The notes under the pieces are model-generated. The model had not been told where the DNA came from. It did no database searches and was given only the letters and a program-made list of their open reading frames with translations. 64,000 nt of DNA from Kribbella rubisoli (GTDB lineage Bacteria > Actinomycetota > Actinomycetes > Propionibacteriales > Kribbellaceae), in the NCBI RefSeq assembly GCF_004217145.1, contig NZ_SHKR01000011.1, positions 124,001 to 188,000 of the forward strand. The letters are read 5' to 3'. Positions 36,051-44,453 of this stretch are shown here, piece after piece. The position numbers were made by a program, and so were the translations under genes. Numbering within the stretch: the first letter of the stretch is position 1; each line of letters opens with the position of its first letter.

Positions 36051-36125
36051 ATGGGTAAGACCGGCCGGAAGCGCCGTGCACGCAAGAAGAAGGGCGCAAA
36101 CCACGGCAAGCGCCCGAACGCCTGA
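36051..36125 (+). CDS. Ribosomal protein bL37, 24 residues
   Basis: The short frame encodes MGKTGRKRRARKKKGANHGK followed by RPNA and a stop. It is extremely basic and ends NHGKRPNA, like mycobacterial bL37 (which begins MAKRGRKKRDRK and ends with the same octapeptide, from memory). bL37 is an actinobacterial addition to the large ribosomal subunit. A perfect AAGGAGG precedes the ATG, and an intrinsic terminator follows at 36150. Easily missed because of its length. Confidence 0.92.
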   Translation: MGKTGRKRRARKKKGANHGKRPNA

Positions 36126-36149
36126 ACGCAGGCGGCTACAGACAGCGAG

Positions 36150-36181
36150 GACCTCGGAGAAATCCGGGGTCTTTGCGATTT
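36150..36181 (+). terminator. Intrinsic terminator after bL37
   Basis: GACCTCGGA-GAAA-TCCGGGGTC has nine pairs with one G-U, a stable GAAA tetraloop, and is followed by TTTGCGATTT. Confidence 0.85.
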
Positions 36182-36403
36182 GGTCACAGCTTTACAGCAG
36201 ACCACCTTTAAAAGAGGTCCTGTATTCGGAGAGTCTCCAGTTGCGTACCGAATGCTATCTTTCAAACAGTCGTTGGATTTCGGCGACGGACTCCGACCCC
36301 CTGTGGACAACGGCAAACGGCCGTCGGCGGATCCCCCTAGAGTTGGGGCCGGGAAGTTTCCGGTACTGACCGATATCGGGCTGGATCCGAGGAGGGCGCG
36401 ACG
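36182..36403 (+). promoter_or_regulatory. Upstream region of the first STAND regulator
   Basis: 222 bp without a gene, AT-richer than the neighbours up to about 36290. An imperfect dyad GACCACCTTTAAAAGAGGTC (36197-36216) stands out as an operator candidate. GAGGAGG at 36390 serves as ribosome-binding site for the ATG at 36404. Confidence 0.4.
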
Positions 36404-38875
36404 ATGAGCGACGCTGCGATGCCGACGCTGAGCGAGCTCCTCCGTACCTTCCGTGCGCGCGCGGGCCTCACCCAGGCTGCTCTCGCCGAGCAGGCCGGCC
36501 TCAGCGAACAGGCCATCAGCGTTCTCGAACGCGGCACCCGCAGCCGCCCCCGGATCGACACGATCCGCGCTCTCACCAAAGCGCTTGATCTCACGGCGGC
36601 CGAGGCCGAGCAGTTCCTCACCGTTGCCCGCGGCAAGGGCAAGATCGGCAAGCATCGTGACGATCCGCCGAAGGAGTCGCCGCCCGCGGCCGACCAGGTT
36701 CTGACGCCATGGCAACTACCTCCGGCGGCTCGCGACTTCACCGGCCGGGCCGCCCAGGTCGACGCGATCCTGTCGGTGCTGAGGGATCCCGCCGCAGCCG
36801 TCGGGCTGGTCACGGTGACCGGCATGGGCGGTATCGGGAAGACCACGCTCGCGGTCCACGCCGCGCACCAGTTGGCCGACAGCTACCCCGGCGGCCAGCT
36901 CTACCTGAACCTGCGGGGTTACGGCCCGGGAGCACCGATGAGCCCGGGCGACGGCCAGCGTCACCTGCTGCGCTCGCTCGGCTTCGATGTCACGTCAATA
37001 CCTGACGACGTTGACGAGGCGGCAGCCGTGCTGCGATCCCAGCTCGCCGGCCGGCGGGTGCTGATGCTGCTCGACAACGCCGCAGATGTCGCGCAGGTCC
37101 TGCCCTTGCTGCCCGGCAGTGCTGGAGCGGCCGCCATCATCACCAGTCGGGGCTCCTTGGTGAATCTGCCAGGCGCCAGACAGATCCTGCTCGACGCTCT
37201 GTCGGAGTCGGAGTCGGTCGAGCTGCTGGCCGGTGTCATCGGTCCGACCCGGGTGGCATCGGAGCCGGACGCGACCCGCATCCTCTCGGAGTACTCCGGG
37301 CGCCTGCCGCTCGCGATCCGGCTGGTCGGCGGTCGGCTCGCGGCCCGGCCGACCTGGCCGATCCAGCACTTCGTCGACCTGCTTCAGGACGAGGAGCGCC
37401 GCCTCGACAGCCTCGGTTCCGACGAGACCGGCGTCCGCGCCAGCATCGCCAGCTCCGTTCGCTTCCTCGAGACGAGCGACCGCGAGCTCGACCGGCAGGC
37501 TGCGGCCGCGCTGCCGCCGCTGACCGTGCCGGACGGTTCCGACCTGACGACGGAGGTCGTGGCGGCGCTGCTCGAGCTTCCACGCCGCCGGGCGGATGCG
37601 ATCGTCGAGCGTCTTGCCGACCTGAACCTGCTGGAGTCCGTTGCCCCCTCGCGCTACCGCTTCCACGACCTGATCCGCGCGTACGGCCGGGAGGTTGCCG
37701 ACCTGACGTTGGCCCAGGCCGAGCGTGACCGGGCCCTGGCGCGAGTGGTCCGGTTCTACACCCAGGCCGGCTGGGTCTGCCACGCGCTCACCCATCCGAC
37801 CAGCCCTCGGTTGCCATTGGCAACCGTCGGTACCAGCGCGCTGCTCCCGACCTTCAGCGGCCGGGAGGCGAGCCTGCGTTGGCTCGACGCAGAACAGCGG
37901 AATCTGCTGGACCGCGTCCGGCAGGCACAGCAGTCGAGCCTGGCAGACGACGTACTGCTCGCAGAGACCGCGCTCGCGTTCTTCGGGTATCACGAATCAC
38001 GACGGCGCTGGCAGGAGATGCGCGACCTGGGCGCCGGGGCGATCGAGCTCGCACAACGCCACAATCGTCCGGCGACGGCCGCCTGGCTGCAGCACGACAG
38101 TGCCATTCCCGATGCGGAGAACGGCGACCCGCGTGCCGCAATCGCACGCATTCTGGTCGCTCTCGAGATGTTCCGGGCCATCGACGATCTCTTCGGGCAA
38201 GCACGATGTTGCTCGTCCCTGGCGTACCTGCTCGGCCTGGAAAGCCGGATCGACGAGGCCTTGGAGTATGCCCGGGCAGCTCTGACGCTGAGCCGCACGA
38301 TCCAGGACAAGACGCTGGAGGGTGTCTCACTGACCGCGATCGGTGGGCTGTACGACCGCGTCGGCGACTTCGAGCGTGCGGACGCGGCGTTCGCCGAGGG
38401 CATTGCCCTTGCGACGCAGGCGAATGACACCCGAGCGATGTTCAAGCGCTACGTGAATGCCGGCTTCGCCCACCTGCAGGTCGGTCGGTACGCGGACGCC
38501 GTGGAGATGGCGTTGCAGGCACTGGACGTGATGGTGCGGGCCGGCGATGCGACCTTCCAGGCCGAGAGCCACCATCTGCTCGCGCTCGCGTATGCCGCCC
38601 AGGGGCTGTACGACACTGCCGTCGGCCACATCGACTCCGGTCTGCGCACAGCGCGGACCGCCGACGACCCGGAGCGTGAAGGACGGCTGTACATCGAACT
38701 GGCCAGAATCAATGCGTCAATCGGCCGGCGGAGTGACGCCACCGAGCAGTTGAACACCGCATTGCGACTGCTGCGGAATGCGTCCGCGGTTTACTTCGCG
38801 GACGCGCGTCAGCTACTCGAGAAACTCGACCGCGGCGAAAGCGTCGACTACCACTTCACGACCTACTCGATCTGA
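36404..38875 (+). CDS. XRE-HTH / NB-ARC / TPR signalling ATPase (STAND regulator)
   Basis: An 823-residue protein. A helix-turn-helix of the XRE type (about 8-62: GLTQAALAEQAGLSEQAISVLERG) comes first. A linker leads to an NB-ARC NTPase with P-loop GMGGIGKTT (140-148), Walker B VLMLLDNA, IITSR sensor and GRLPLAIRLVGG. A winged-helix segment RYRFHDLIRAYGRE with the MHD-like FHD motif follows, then TPR repeats from about 540 to the end. This is the actinomycete AfsR-like layout with an XRE head in place of SARP. It probably switches transcription after ligand binding by the TPRs. No obvious target cluster adjoins it; a similar but distinct protein lies at 57638-59914. Confidence 0.9.
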   Translation: MSDAAMPTLSELLRTFRARAGLTQAALAEQAGLSEQAISVLERGTRSRPRIDTIRALTKALDLTAAEAEQFLTVARGKGKIGKHRDDPPKESPPAADQVLTPWQLPPAARDFTGRAAQVDAILSVLRDPAAAVGLVTVTGMGGIGKTTLAVHAAHQLADSYPGGQLYLNLRGYGPGAPMSPGDGQRHLLRSLGFDVTSIPDDVDEAAAVLRSQLAGRRVLMLLDNAADVAQVLPLLPGSAGAAAIITSRGSLVNLPGARQILLDALSESESVELLAGVIGPTRVASEPDATRILSEYSGRLPLAIRLVGGRLAARPTWPIQHFVDLLQDEERRLDSLGSDETGVRASIASSVRFLETSDRELDRQAAAALPPLTVPDGSDLTTEVVAALLELPRRRADAIVERLADLNLLESVAPSRYRFHDLIRAYGREVADLTLAQAERDRALARVVRFYTQAGWVCHALTHPTSPRLPLATVGTSALLPTFSGREASLRWLDAEQRNLLDRVRQAQQSSLADDVLLAETALAFFGYHESRRRWQEMRDLGAGAIELAQRHNRPATAAWLQHDSAIPDAENGDPRAAIARILVALEMFRAIDDLFGQARCCSSLAYLLGLESRIDEALEYARAALTLSRTIQDKTLEGVSLTAIGGLYDRVGDFERADAAFAEGIALATQANDTRAMFKRYVNAGFAHLQVGRYADAVEMALQALDVMVRAGDATFQAESHHLLALAYAAQGLYDTAVGHIDSGLRTARTADDPEREGRLYIELARINASIGRRSDATEQLNTALRLLRNASAVYFADARQLLEKLDRGESVDYHFTTYSI

Positions 38876-38885
38876 CCGGGCGGCG

Positions 38886-39164
38886 TCAGTCGGTGGTGGT
38901 GATGGTGGTTTCTACCTGGATTTGGGTCAGGCGGAGGAGGATTTTCTGGCGGAGGGCGTCGGGGGCGTGGTCGGAGCCGCAGGAGCGGTGGACCAGTTTC
39001 TTGACGCAGCGTTCCAGGTCGTATTCGTCCAGGCAGGGGGCGCACTCTTCGAGGTGCTGCCGGATCTCGTCGGAACTGGCGTCCTCGAGTTCGTTGTCGA
39101 TGAAGACATAGACCCGCTGCAGGATCTCTCCGCAGTCGACGTCGTGGTGCTCGCCGCAGCTCAC
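38886..39164 (-). CDS. rsrA: Anti-sigma factor RsrA (zinc-binding, redox-sensitive)
   Basis: A 92-residue ZAS protein with the zinc motif H37-x3-C41-x2-C44 and C11; extra Cys at 3, 53 and 62 could take part in thiol switching as in Streptomyces RsrA. Oxidation or electrophiles release zinc and sigma-R. The GTG start overlaps the sigR stop (GTGA), giving coupled synthesis. Ends in a Thr-rich tail. Confidence 0.95.
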   Translation of the reverse strand: MSCGEHHDVDCGEILQRVYVFIDNELEDASSDEIRQHLEECAPCLDEYDLERCVKKLVHRSCGSDHAPDALRQKILLRLTQIQVETTITTTD

Positions 39165-39907
39165 GACTCCTCCTTCTCCGCATCTCCGCCGGTGCTGGAC
39201 ACCGACGCGGTCGCGTCGGTGCTGTCGTCCGGGGCGGAAGCGTCCGTACTCTCGTCGTCCGCCGGGATCAGGCCGCGATCCCGTGCGTAATCGCCCAGCA
39301 GGTCACGCAGCTGGCGCCGGCCGCGGTGCAACCGCGACATGACGGTGCCGACCGGAGTGCCCATGATCTCGGCGATTTCCTTGTAGGCAAAGCCCTCGAC
39401 ATCGGCCAGGTACACAGCCAGCCGGAAGTCCTCCGGGATCGACTGCAGGGCCGACTTGATGTCGGAATCGGGCAGGTGCTCGAGAGCGACCGCTTCGGCC
39501 GACTTCAGCCCACCGGGAGTGTGCGACTCGGCAGCGGTGAGCTGCCAGTCCTCGATCTCCTCGGTCGGCGACTGCGTCGGCTGACGCTGCCGCTTCCGGT
39601 AACCGTTGATGAAGGTATTGGTCAGGATCCGGTACAGCCACGCCTTCAGGTTGGTACCCGGCGTGAACTGGTGGAACGAGCTGTACGCCTTGGCGAAGGT
39701 GTCCTGCACCAGGTCCTCGGCGTCGGACGGATTACGTGTCATCCGCATCGCCGCGGCGTACATCTGGTCCAGGAACGGCAGCGCTTCGCGTTCGAACCGC
39801 GCGGTGCGCTGCTCGGGTGTCTCGGTCGTGGTGGGAGTCGGCATCGTGATCGAGAATACCGGTGACTTCCCAGTACTCCGCTCCGGAGCCACTCTCGTCG
39901 CCATCAT
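39161..39907 (-). CDS. sigR: ECF sigma factor SigR (thiol-oxidative stress)
   Basis: The region 2 part ([31 protein letters not shown], shown by its core [10 protein letters not shown]) and region 4 ([37 protein letters not shown], core [11 protein letters not shown]) are those of sigma-R/SigH. The C-terminal 45 residues are Asp/Ser/Thr-rich. Two translation starts are possible. ATG 39844 gives the compact form but has no Shine-Dalgarno sequence. ATG codons at 39913, 39907 and 39904 give an N-terminal extension of about 21-23 residues and lie 2-6 bases from the expected transcription start of a perfect sigma-R promoter. In Streptomyces, a longer unstable isoform is made this way from the autoregulated promoter. 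Confidence 0.9.
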   Translation of the reverse strand: MMATRVAPERSTGKSPVFSITMPTPTTTETPEQRTARFEREALPFLDQMYAAAMRMTRNPSDAEDLVQDTFAKAYSSFHQFTPGTNLKAWLYRILTNTFINGYRKRQRQPTQSPTEEIEDWQLTAAESHTPGGLKSAEAVALEHLPDSDIKSALQSIPEDFRLAVYLADVEGFAYKEIAEIMGTPVGTVMSRLHRGRRQLRDLLGDYARDRGLIPADDESTDASAPDDSTDATASVSSTGGDAEKEES

Positions 39908-39916
39908 GTTCATCAC

Positions 39917-39943
39917 AACGCGCCCGGCAGCGGGGTCATTCCC
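39917..39943 (-). promoter_or_regulatory. sigR: Sigma-R-dependent promoter of sigR (GGGAAT-N18-GTT)
   Basis: On the minus strand GGGAAT (39943-39938), exactly 18 bases, then GTT (39919-39917) match the sigma-R consensus. The start of transcription should fall near 39910, so the sigR mRNA from it is leaderless or nearly so. Positive autoregulation is known for SigR in Streptomyces. Confidence 0.85.
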
Positions 39944-39955
39944 GGCCGCCGACCG

Positions 39956-40597
39956 TTATCCGGACACCTCGCGTGTGACCCACTCGAACACGGCCTCCAC
40001 CAGCAGGTCGTAGGTCTCCTGCTGGTCCAGCTCCGCCCGCTTCGGCACCTTGAACGAGTGGTCCGCGTCCGGCACGACAGCCATCTCGGTCAGCGGCGGG
40101 AACTCTTCCGGCGTACCGAACGGATCCCGCTCCCCCTGGACGACGAGCGTCGGCAGCCCGGCCTGGTGCAGCTCGTCGACTCGCGACTTCTCCGGCTTGC
40201 CCGGCGCATGCAGCGGGAACGACATCGCGAGTACGCCGGAAGCGCCCAAGCTGCTCGCCGTACGACAGGCCACCCGGGCGCCCGCGCTCCGGCCGCCGAT
40301 CACCAGCGGCGTACGCACCCGCAGCTGGCCGATGATCGCGATCCAGGCCTCGTCGAGCACCTTCGGCGCAGGCGCGAGCTTGCGGCCGGCGCGACGCCAC
40401 GGCTGCTCGATCAGGAACACGTTCATGTCCTGCTTCGGCAGCCGGCCGGCCAGCGCGGCCAGGTCACCCGACTCGATCCCGGCCCCGGCGCCATGACCGA
40501 GGGCCAACGTCGCCACCGGCCGGCGGGCCCGGTACGCGACGATCCGGGCCTCCCCGTGCGGCGTCCCCACAATGCGTTCGTCGGTCACCCGCCCCAT
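39956..40597 (-). CDS. Alpha/beta hydrolase, KANL3/Tex30-like
   Basis: A 213-residue cytosolic hydrolase. It contains the oxyanion stretch LALGHGAGAGIES, nucleophile GGRSAGAR (Ser), GERDPFG with the acidic residue, and DADHSF with the catalytic His, all in the expected order. These are the features of the small hydrolase family named after Tex30/KANL3. The substrate is unknown. The ATG at 40597 is chosen; a GTG three codons later is possible. Confidence 0.87.
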   Translation of the reverse strand: MGRVTDERIVGTPHGEARIVAYRARRPVATLALGHGAGAGIESGDLAALAGRLPKQDMNVFLIEQPWRRAGRKLAPAPKVLDEAWIAIIGQLRVRTPLVIGGRSAGARVACRTASSLGASGVLAMSFPLHAPGKPEKSRVDELHQAGLPTLVVQGERDPFGTPEEFPPLTEMAVVPDADHSFKVPKRAELDQQETYDLLVEAVFEWVTREVSG

Positions 40598-40631
40598 CCT
40601 GTCATCAGCGACCGGATTCGGTGGACAGGAA

Positions 40632-40661
40632 ACTCAGGACAGCTCAGAACAACTCAGAACA
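40632..40661. repeat. Three tandem 10-bp repeats
   Basis: ACTCAGGACA, GCTCAGAACA and ACTCAGAACA follow each other without gaps. The third unit overlaps the stop codon of the SRAP gene. Probably a replication-slippage product; no role visible. Confidence 0.6.
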
Positions 40662-41454
40662 GCGTGGTCTCCTCGGGCGCCTGCGGCTTGTCCAGCGGGT
40701 CGACACCGTCCGGCGGCAGCGGATCGAGCAAGTGACGGCCGTTGTTCTTCACGGAGCTGACCGCCTTCGACACGGCGTACGCCTCGAGGCGACCGGGTGC
40801 AGCCGGGACCAGCAGGTCGAGCAGATCGTCGGTGTCGGACGACAGCGGATCGAGCCACGCGTCGTACCGCTCGCGCTCGACGAGGAGCGGCATCCGGTCG
40901 TGGATGCGGCCGAGGTCGTCTGTCGCCGAGGTGGTCAGGACGGTGCACGTCCACAGCCAGGCCTCATCGGCGTCCGGGTCCTCGACGGTTTTGTCGCGCC
41001 AGATCTCGTACAGCCCCGCCATCGAGAGGATGCTGCCGTCCGGCGGATGGATGAAGTACGGCTGCTTGACCGGCTTGCCGTTGACCTTCTCCTCGGCGGT
41101 GTACCACTCGTAGTACCCGTCGGCCGGCAGGATGCAGCGCCGGGTCTGGAACGCCTTCTTGAACGCCGGCTTCTCCGCGACCGTCTCCATCCGGGCGTTG
41201 ATCAGCCGGTTGCCGATCGAGGTGTCCTTCGCCCAGGACGGCACCAGCCCCCACTTGACCGTGGTCAGCTTCCGGATCGTCTGGTCCGGGACCTCGCGGT
41301 TCCTCCGCTCGACCACCGCGACCACCTGGTTGGTCGGCGCGACGTTGTAGTTCTCGCCGAGCTCCTCGACGGACTCGCGCACGTTACCCACCTCGATCTC
41401 GAACTCGTCGACGAGATCGGACGGGGCCCGGCCGGACGCGTATCTACCGCACAT
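40654..41454 (-). CDS. SRAP-domain protein (YedK/HMCES family)
   Basis: A 266-residue protein starting MCGRYAS. Cys2 becomes the N-terminal residue that forms a thiazolidine crosslink with abasic sites in single-stranded DNA. Further active-site residues can be seen: Asn37 in NYNVAPTNQ, Glu116 in ADGYYEWY and His185 in IHDRMP. It shields abasic sites during replication and may self-reverse. No SOS box is recognisable upstream. Stands alone on the minus strand. Confidence 0.93.
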   Translation of the reverse strand: MCGRYASGRAPSDLVDEFEIEVGNVRESVEELGENYNVAPTNQVVAVVERRNREVPDQTIRKLTTVKWGLVPSWAKDTSIGNRLINARMETVAEKPAFKKAFQTRRCILPADGYYEWYTAEEKVNGKPVKQPYFIHPPDGSILSMAGLYEIWRDKTVEDPDADEAWLWTCTVLTTSATDDLGRIHDRMPLLVERERYDAWLDPLSSDTDDLLDLLVPAAPGRLEAYAVSKAVSSVKNNGRHLLDPLPPDGVDPLDKPQAPEETTLF

Positions 41455-41509
41455 ACCAGCAGCCTAGTGATCGCCAGGGACAAAAACCCGCCTTTCATCA
41501 CCGGATCTA

Positions 41510-41525
41510 TATAGACGCGCCTATA
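41510..41525. promoter_or_regulatory. MarR operator candidate
   Basis: TATAGACGCGCCTATA is a 16-bp dyad with one mismatched pair, lying eight bases before the MarR start codon. Its position overlaps the likely promoter, as for autorepressed MarR genes. Confidence 0.55.
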
Positions 41526-41533
41526 CTTATCGC

Positions 41534-41986
41534 ATGACCACAGGCAACGACGCCGTGGGCGAGGTTCTCTTCGGCCTCGCCGCCGTGGCGATCAGGCGCC
41601 GGGACCGCACCCTGAGCCTGACCGCCATCTCCGTGTTGTCGACGCTGGAGCGCACCGGCCCGCGGCGGCTGACCGACCTGGCCGTCAGCGAGGAGATCAC
41701 GCAGCCGTCGATGACAGCGCTCGTGACCCAGCTGACGGACCTCGGCCTCGCCGAACGCCGGCGCTACCCCGGCGACGCCCGCGTGGTCCTGGTCGCCGTC
41801 ACCGAGGCCGGGAGCCGACAGCTTCGTGCGATCCGCGCAGCGGGCGCGTCGGCGCTGACCGAGTTGATCGACAAGCTCGACGACGAGGACACCGAGTCGC
41901 TCACCGCGGCCCTGCCCGCACTCCTCCGCCTGATGGAGCTCGCCGGCGAAAGTCAGGACAGCCGTACCCCGTTGCCGAAGAGGTGA
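41534..41986 (+). CDS. MarR-family transcriptional regulator
   Basis: A 150-residue winged-helix protein with AISVLSTLERTGPRRLTDLAVSEEITQPSMTALVTQL as the DNA-binding helix pair (recognition helix TQPSMTALVTQL) and the wing RRYPGDARVVLVAVTEAG. It is followed four bases after its stop by a universal stress protein gene and then by an MFS pump, a typical setting for control of drug or metabolite efflux. Confidence 0.9.
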   Translation: MTTGNDAVGEVLFGLAAVAIRRRDRTLSLTAISVLSTLERTGPRRLTDLAVSEEITQPSMTALVTQLTDLGLAERRRYPGDARVVLVAVTEAGSRQLRAIRAAGASALTELIDKLDDEDTESLTAALPALLRLMELAGESQDSRTPLPKR

Positions 41987-41990
41987 CCAG

Positions 41991-42470
41991 ATGAACTACG
42001 ACGCCGAAGAACGGCGCATCCAGCTCCGTCAGGAGAAGGCCCCCGGCACACCGGCGATCGTGGTCGGGATCGACGGGTCGGCCACGAGTTGGGACGCGTT
42101 CGCCTGGGCCGCCGGCGAAGCCGTCCGCACCCACGGCCACCTGGTCGCGGTCTACGTGATGCCGTACGCCGAACCGACCGCGATCCTCGCCGCGCCGTAC
42201 GCGTACGGCGCGGCCGCGAGCAGCCGGCAGGAGCTGGCCGACGAGATCAAGGCCGACGCGGTACGCCGGGCCGGGGAGGCCGGCGTACCGATCAGCTTCG
42301 TGAGCGAGTACGGCGACGCGATCGGCACCCTGACCGAGATCGCCCGCACCGTCGACGCCCACCTGATCGTGGTCGGCCGGTCGGCGAAGCGATGGCACCG
42401 CCTGACCGGCTCGCTCGGCCACCGGCTCACCTGCCGCAAGGACGCCCCGGTCGTCGTGGTGGTCCCCTGA
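41991..42470 (+). CDS. Universal stress protein (UspA family)
   Basis: A 159-residue protein with the single Usp domain. AIVVGIDGSATSWDAFAWAAGEA lies at the N-terminus, and the C-terminal nucleotide loop reads LIVVGRSAKRWHRLTGSLGHRLTCRKDAPVVVV, where G-x2-G-x9-GS/T would be expected. The order GRSAKRWHRLTGSLG fits an ATP-binding Usp only loosely. Very likely cotranscribed with the MarR gene. Role unknown, often stress or dormancy. Confidence 0.9.
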   Translation: MNYDAEERRIQLRQEKAPGTPAIVVGIDGSATSWDAFAWAAGEAVRTHGHLVAVYVMPYAEPTAILAAPYAYGAAASSRQELADEIKADAVRRAGEAGVPISFVSEYGDAIGTLTEIARTVDAHLIVVGRSAKRWHRLTGSLGHRLTCRKDAPVVVVVP

Positions 42471-42505
42471 CAGGGGCCGGAGGGCCACCTCCGGTAGCGA
42501 GGTAC

Positions 42506-42522
42506 CGTTAGTTTTGCTAACG
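42506..42522. promoter_or_regulatory. Operator-like inverted repeat before the MFS gene
   Basis: CGTTAG-TTTTG-CTAACG has perfect 6-bp arms and lies 26 bases before the MFS start. It could be a target of the upstream MarR protein, although it does not resemble the dyad at 41510. Confidence 0.5.
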
Positions 42523-42548
42523 AAATCTATCCCGTGGGGAAGTGCCTT

Positions 42549-44306
42549 GTGAGTGCAGGCAACAGGCCGGCGTCCCGGTTCGCGGTCGAGAAGGATCACC
42601 CGCATTACAAGTGGGTGGCGCTGTCCAACACGACGCTCGGGGTGCTGATGGCAACCATCAACTCGTCGATCGTGATCATCTCGCTGCCGGACATCTTTCG
42701 CGGCATCAAGCTCGATCCGCTCCGTCCCGGCAACGTCAGTTATCTGCTCTGGATGCTGATGGGCTTCCTGGTCGTCACGGCGGTGCTCGTCGTGACGCTG
42801 GGCAGACTCGGCGACATCTACGGCCGGGTGAAGATCTACAACCTCGGCTTCACGGTGTTCACGATCGGGTCGATCGCGTTGGTGTTCGATCCGTTGACCC
42901 AGAGCAGCGGCGCGCTCTGGCTGATCCTGTGGCGCATCGTCCAGGGCGTCGGCGCCGCGATGCTGTTCGCCAACTCGACGGCGATCCTCACCGATGCGTT
43001 CCCGGTCGAGCGCCGCGGCTTCGCGCTGGGCATCAACCAGGTCGCCGCGATCGGCGGCTCGTTCATCGGGCTGATCGTCGGCGGCGTGCTGGCGCCGGTC
43101 GACTGGCGCCTCGTGTTCTTCGTGTCGGTCCCGTTCGGCCTGCTCGGCACGGTCTGGTCGTACCGCAGCCTGCGCGAGACCAGCACCCGATCGGCGGCAA
43201 AGATCGACTGGTGGGGCAACGGGCTGTTCGCGGTCAGCGTGACCGCGATCCTGGTGGCAATCACCTACGGCATCCAGCCGTACGGCGGGCACAACATGGG
43301 CTGGACGAGTCCGTGGGTGCTGAGCGGACTGATCGGCGGCGTCGCCCTGCTGGTCGCGTTCTGCCTGGTCGAGGCGCACACGGTCGATCCGATGTTCGAC
43401 ATGTCGCTGTTCCGGATCAAGGCGTTCTCCGCGGGCAACCTGGCCGGCCTGTTGGCGTCTGTCAGCCGCGGCGGCCTGCAGTTCATTCTGATCATCTGGC
43501 TGCAAGGCATCTGGCTACCGCTGCACGGCTACAGCTTCTCGAGTACGCCGCTGTGGGCCGGCATCTATCTGCTTCCGCTGACGGTGGCGTTCCTGCTCGC
43601 GGGTCCGCTGTCGGGCTACTTCTCCGACCGGCTCGGCGCCCGGGCTCTGTCGACCGGCGGGTTGTTGCTCGTGGCCCTCAGCTTCCTCGGCTTCATGCTG
43701 CTGCCCACCGATTTCAGCTACTGGGCCTTCGCCGGCCTGCTGGTGCTGAACGGCGTCGGCTCCGGACTGTTCTCCGCCCCGAACACCAGCGCGATCATGA
43801 GCAGCGTCCCGGCCAACCGGCGGGGTTCCGCGTCAGGCATGATCGGCACGTTCCTGAACTCGGGTACGTCGCTGTCGATCGGCGTCTTCTTCACGCTGAT
43901 GATCATCGGCCTGGCCCAGACGTTGCCCCGTACGCTGACCGAGGGCCTACGATCCCACGGCGTTTCGCAGGCCGCAGCAGTAGCCATCGGCAACCAACCT
44001 CCCGTCGGCAGCCTGTTCGCGGCGTTCCTCGGCTACAACCCGATCGGCACGGCCCTCGGCGGACTACCCGCATCAGCCGTCAAGGGCGCCGACCTGGGCA
44101 CGCTGACCAGCAAGCAATTCTTCCCGCAGTTGATCTCGGGCCCGTTCCACCATGGTTTGGTCATCGTGTTCGCGGTCGCCATCGGCATGTCCCTGGTGGG
44201 TGCGGCCGCCTCGGTCTTCCGCGGCCCCCGCTACATCCACACCGAACCGGAGACGCTGCCCAGCGCCGCCCGTGTCGTCCCGGAGCACCAGCGCTCGGCG
44301 GGGTGA
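42549..44306 (+). CDS. MFS transporter, DHA2 (14-helix) drug-efflux type
   Basis: The GTG at 42549 (GGGGAAG six bases upstream) gives 585 residues; a GTG at 42534 lacks such a site. Fourteen predicted helices. Motif A-like LGRLGDIYGRVKIYNLG, motif C-like ALGINQVAAIGGSFIGLIVGG, and the second half motif GYFSDRLGARALSTGG are visible. DHA2 proteins export drugs or dyes in exchange for protons. Placement after MarR and Usp genes suggests regulated efflux. There is a large loop between helices 13 and 14 (about 470-535). Confidence 0.9.
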   Translation: MSAGNRPASRFAVEKDHPHYKWVALSNTTLGVLMATINSSIVIISLPDIFRGIKLDPLRPGNVSYLLWMLMGFLVVTAVLVVTLGRLGDIYGRVKIYNLGFTVFTIGSIALVFDPLTQSSGALWLILWRIVQGVGAAMLFANSTAILTDAFPVERRGFALGINQVAAIGGSFIGLIVGGVLAPVDWRLVFFVSVPFGLLGTVWSYRSLRETSTRSAAKIDWWGNGLFAVSVTAILVAITYGIQPYGGHNMGWTSPWVLSGLIGGVALLVAFCLVEAHTVDPMFDMSLFRIKAFSAGNLAGLLASVSRGGLQFILIIWLQGIWLPLHGYSFSSTPLWAGIYLLPLTVAFLLAGPLSGYFSDRLGARALSTGGLLLVALSFLGFMLLPTDFSYWAFAGLLVLNGVGSGLFSAPNTSAIMSSVPANRRGSASGMIGTFLNSGTSLSIGVFFTLMIIGLAQTLPRTLTEGLRSHGVSQAAAVAIGNQPPVGSLFAAFLGYNPIGTALGGLPASAVKGADLGTLTSKQFFPQLISGPFHHGLVIVFAVAIGMSLVGAAASVFRGPRYIHTEPETLPSAARVVPEHQRSAG

Positions 44307-44365
44307 TCCGCTGCCAGTCCGGCCATCCACCTGTCACGCGCGAGCTACCGCCGTACATGGATGAG

Positions 44366-44407
44366 CGACGGTGGATCGCCCACCCCGTGTTAGGCGATCC
44401 ACCGTCG
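44366..44407. terminator. Bidirectional hairpin terminator
   Basis: Perfect 15-bp arms (44366-44380 and 44393-44407) with a 12-base loop stand between the convergent MFS and GGDEF-like genes. Confidence 0.8.
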
Positions 44408-44453
44408 GACTGATGCGCCCGGCCGCCCCCCTGTTGGCGCCCGGACGCAGGTC

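Noticed and set aside
40632..40661. Start of a CRISPR-like or VNTR array
   Set aside because: Only three 10-bp units without spacers, and the last overlaps a stop codon.
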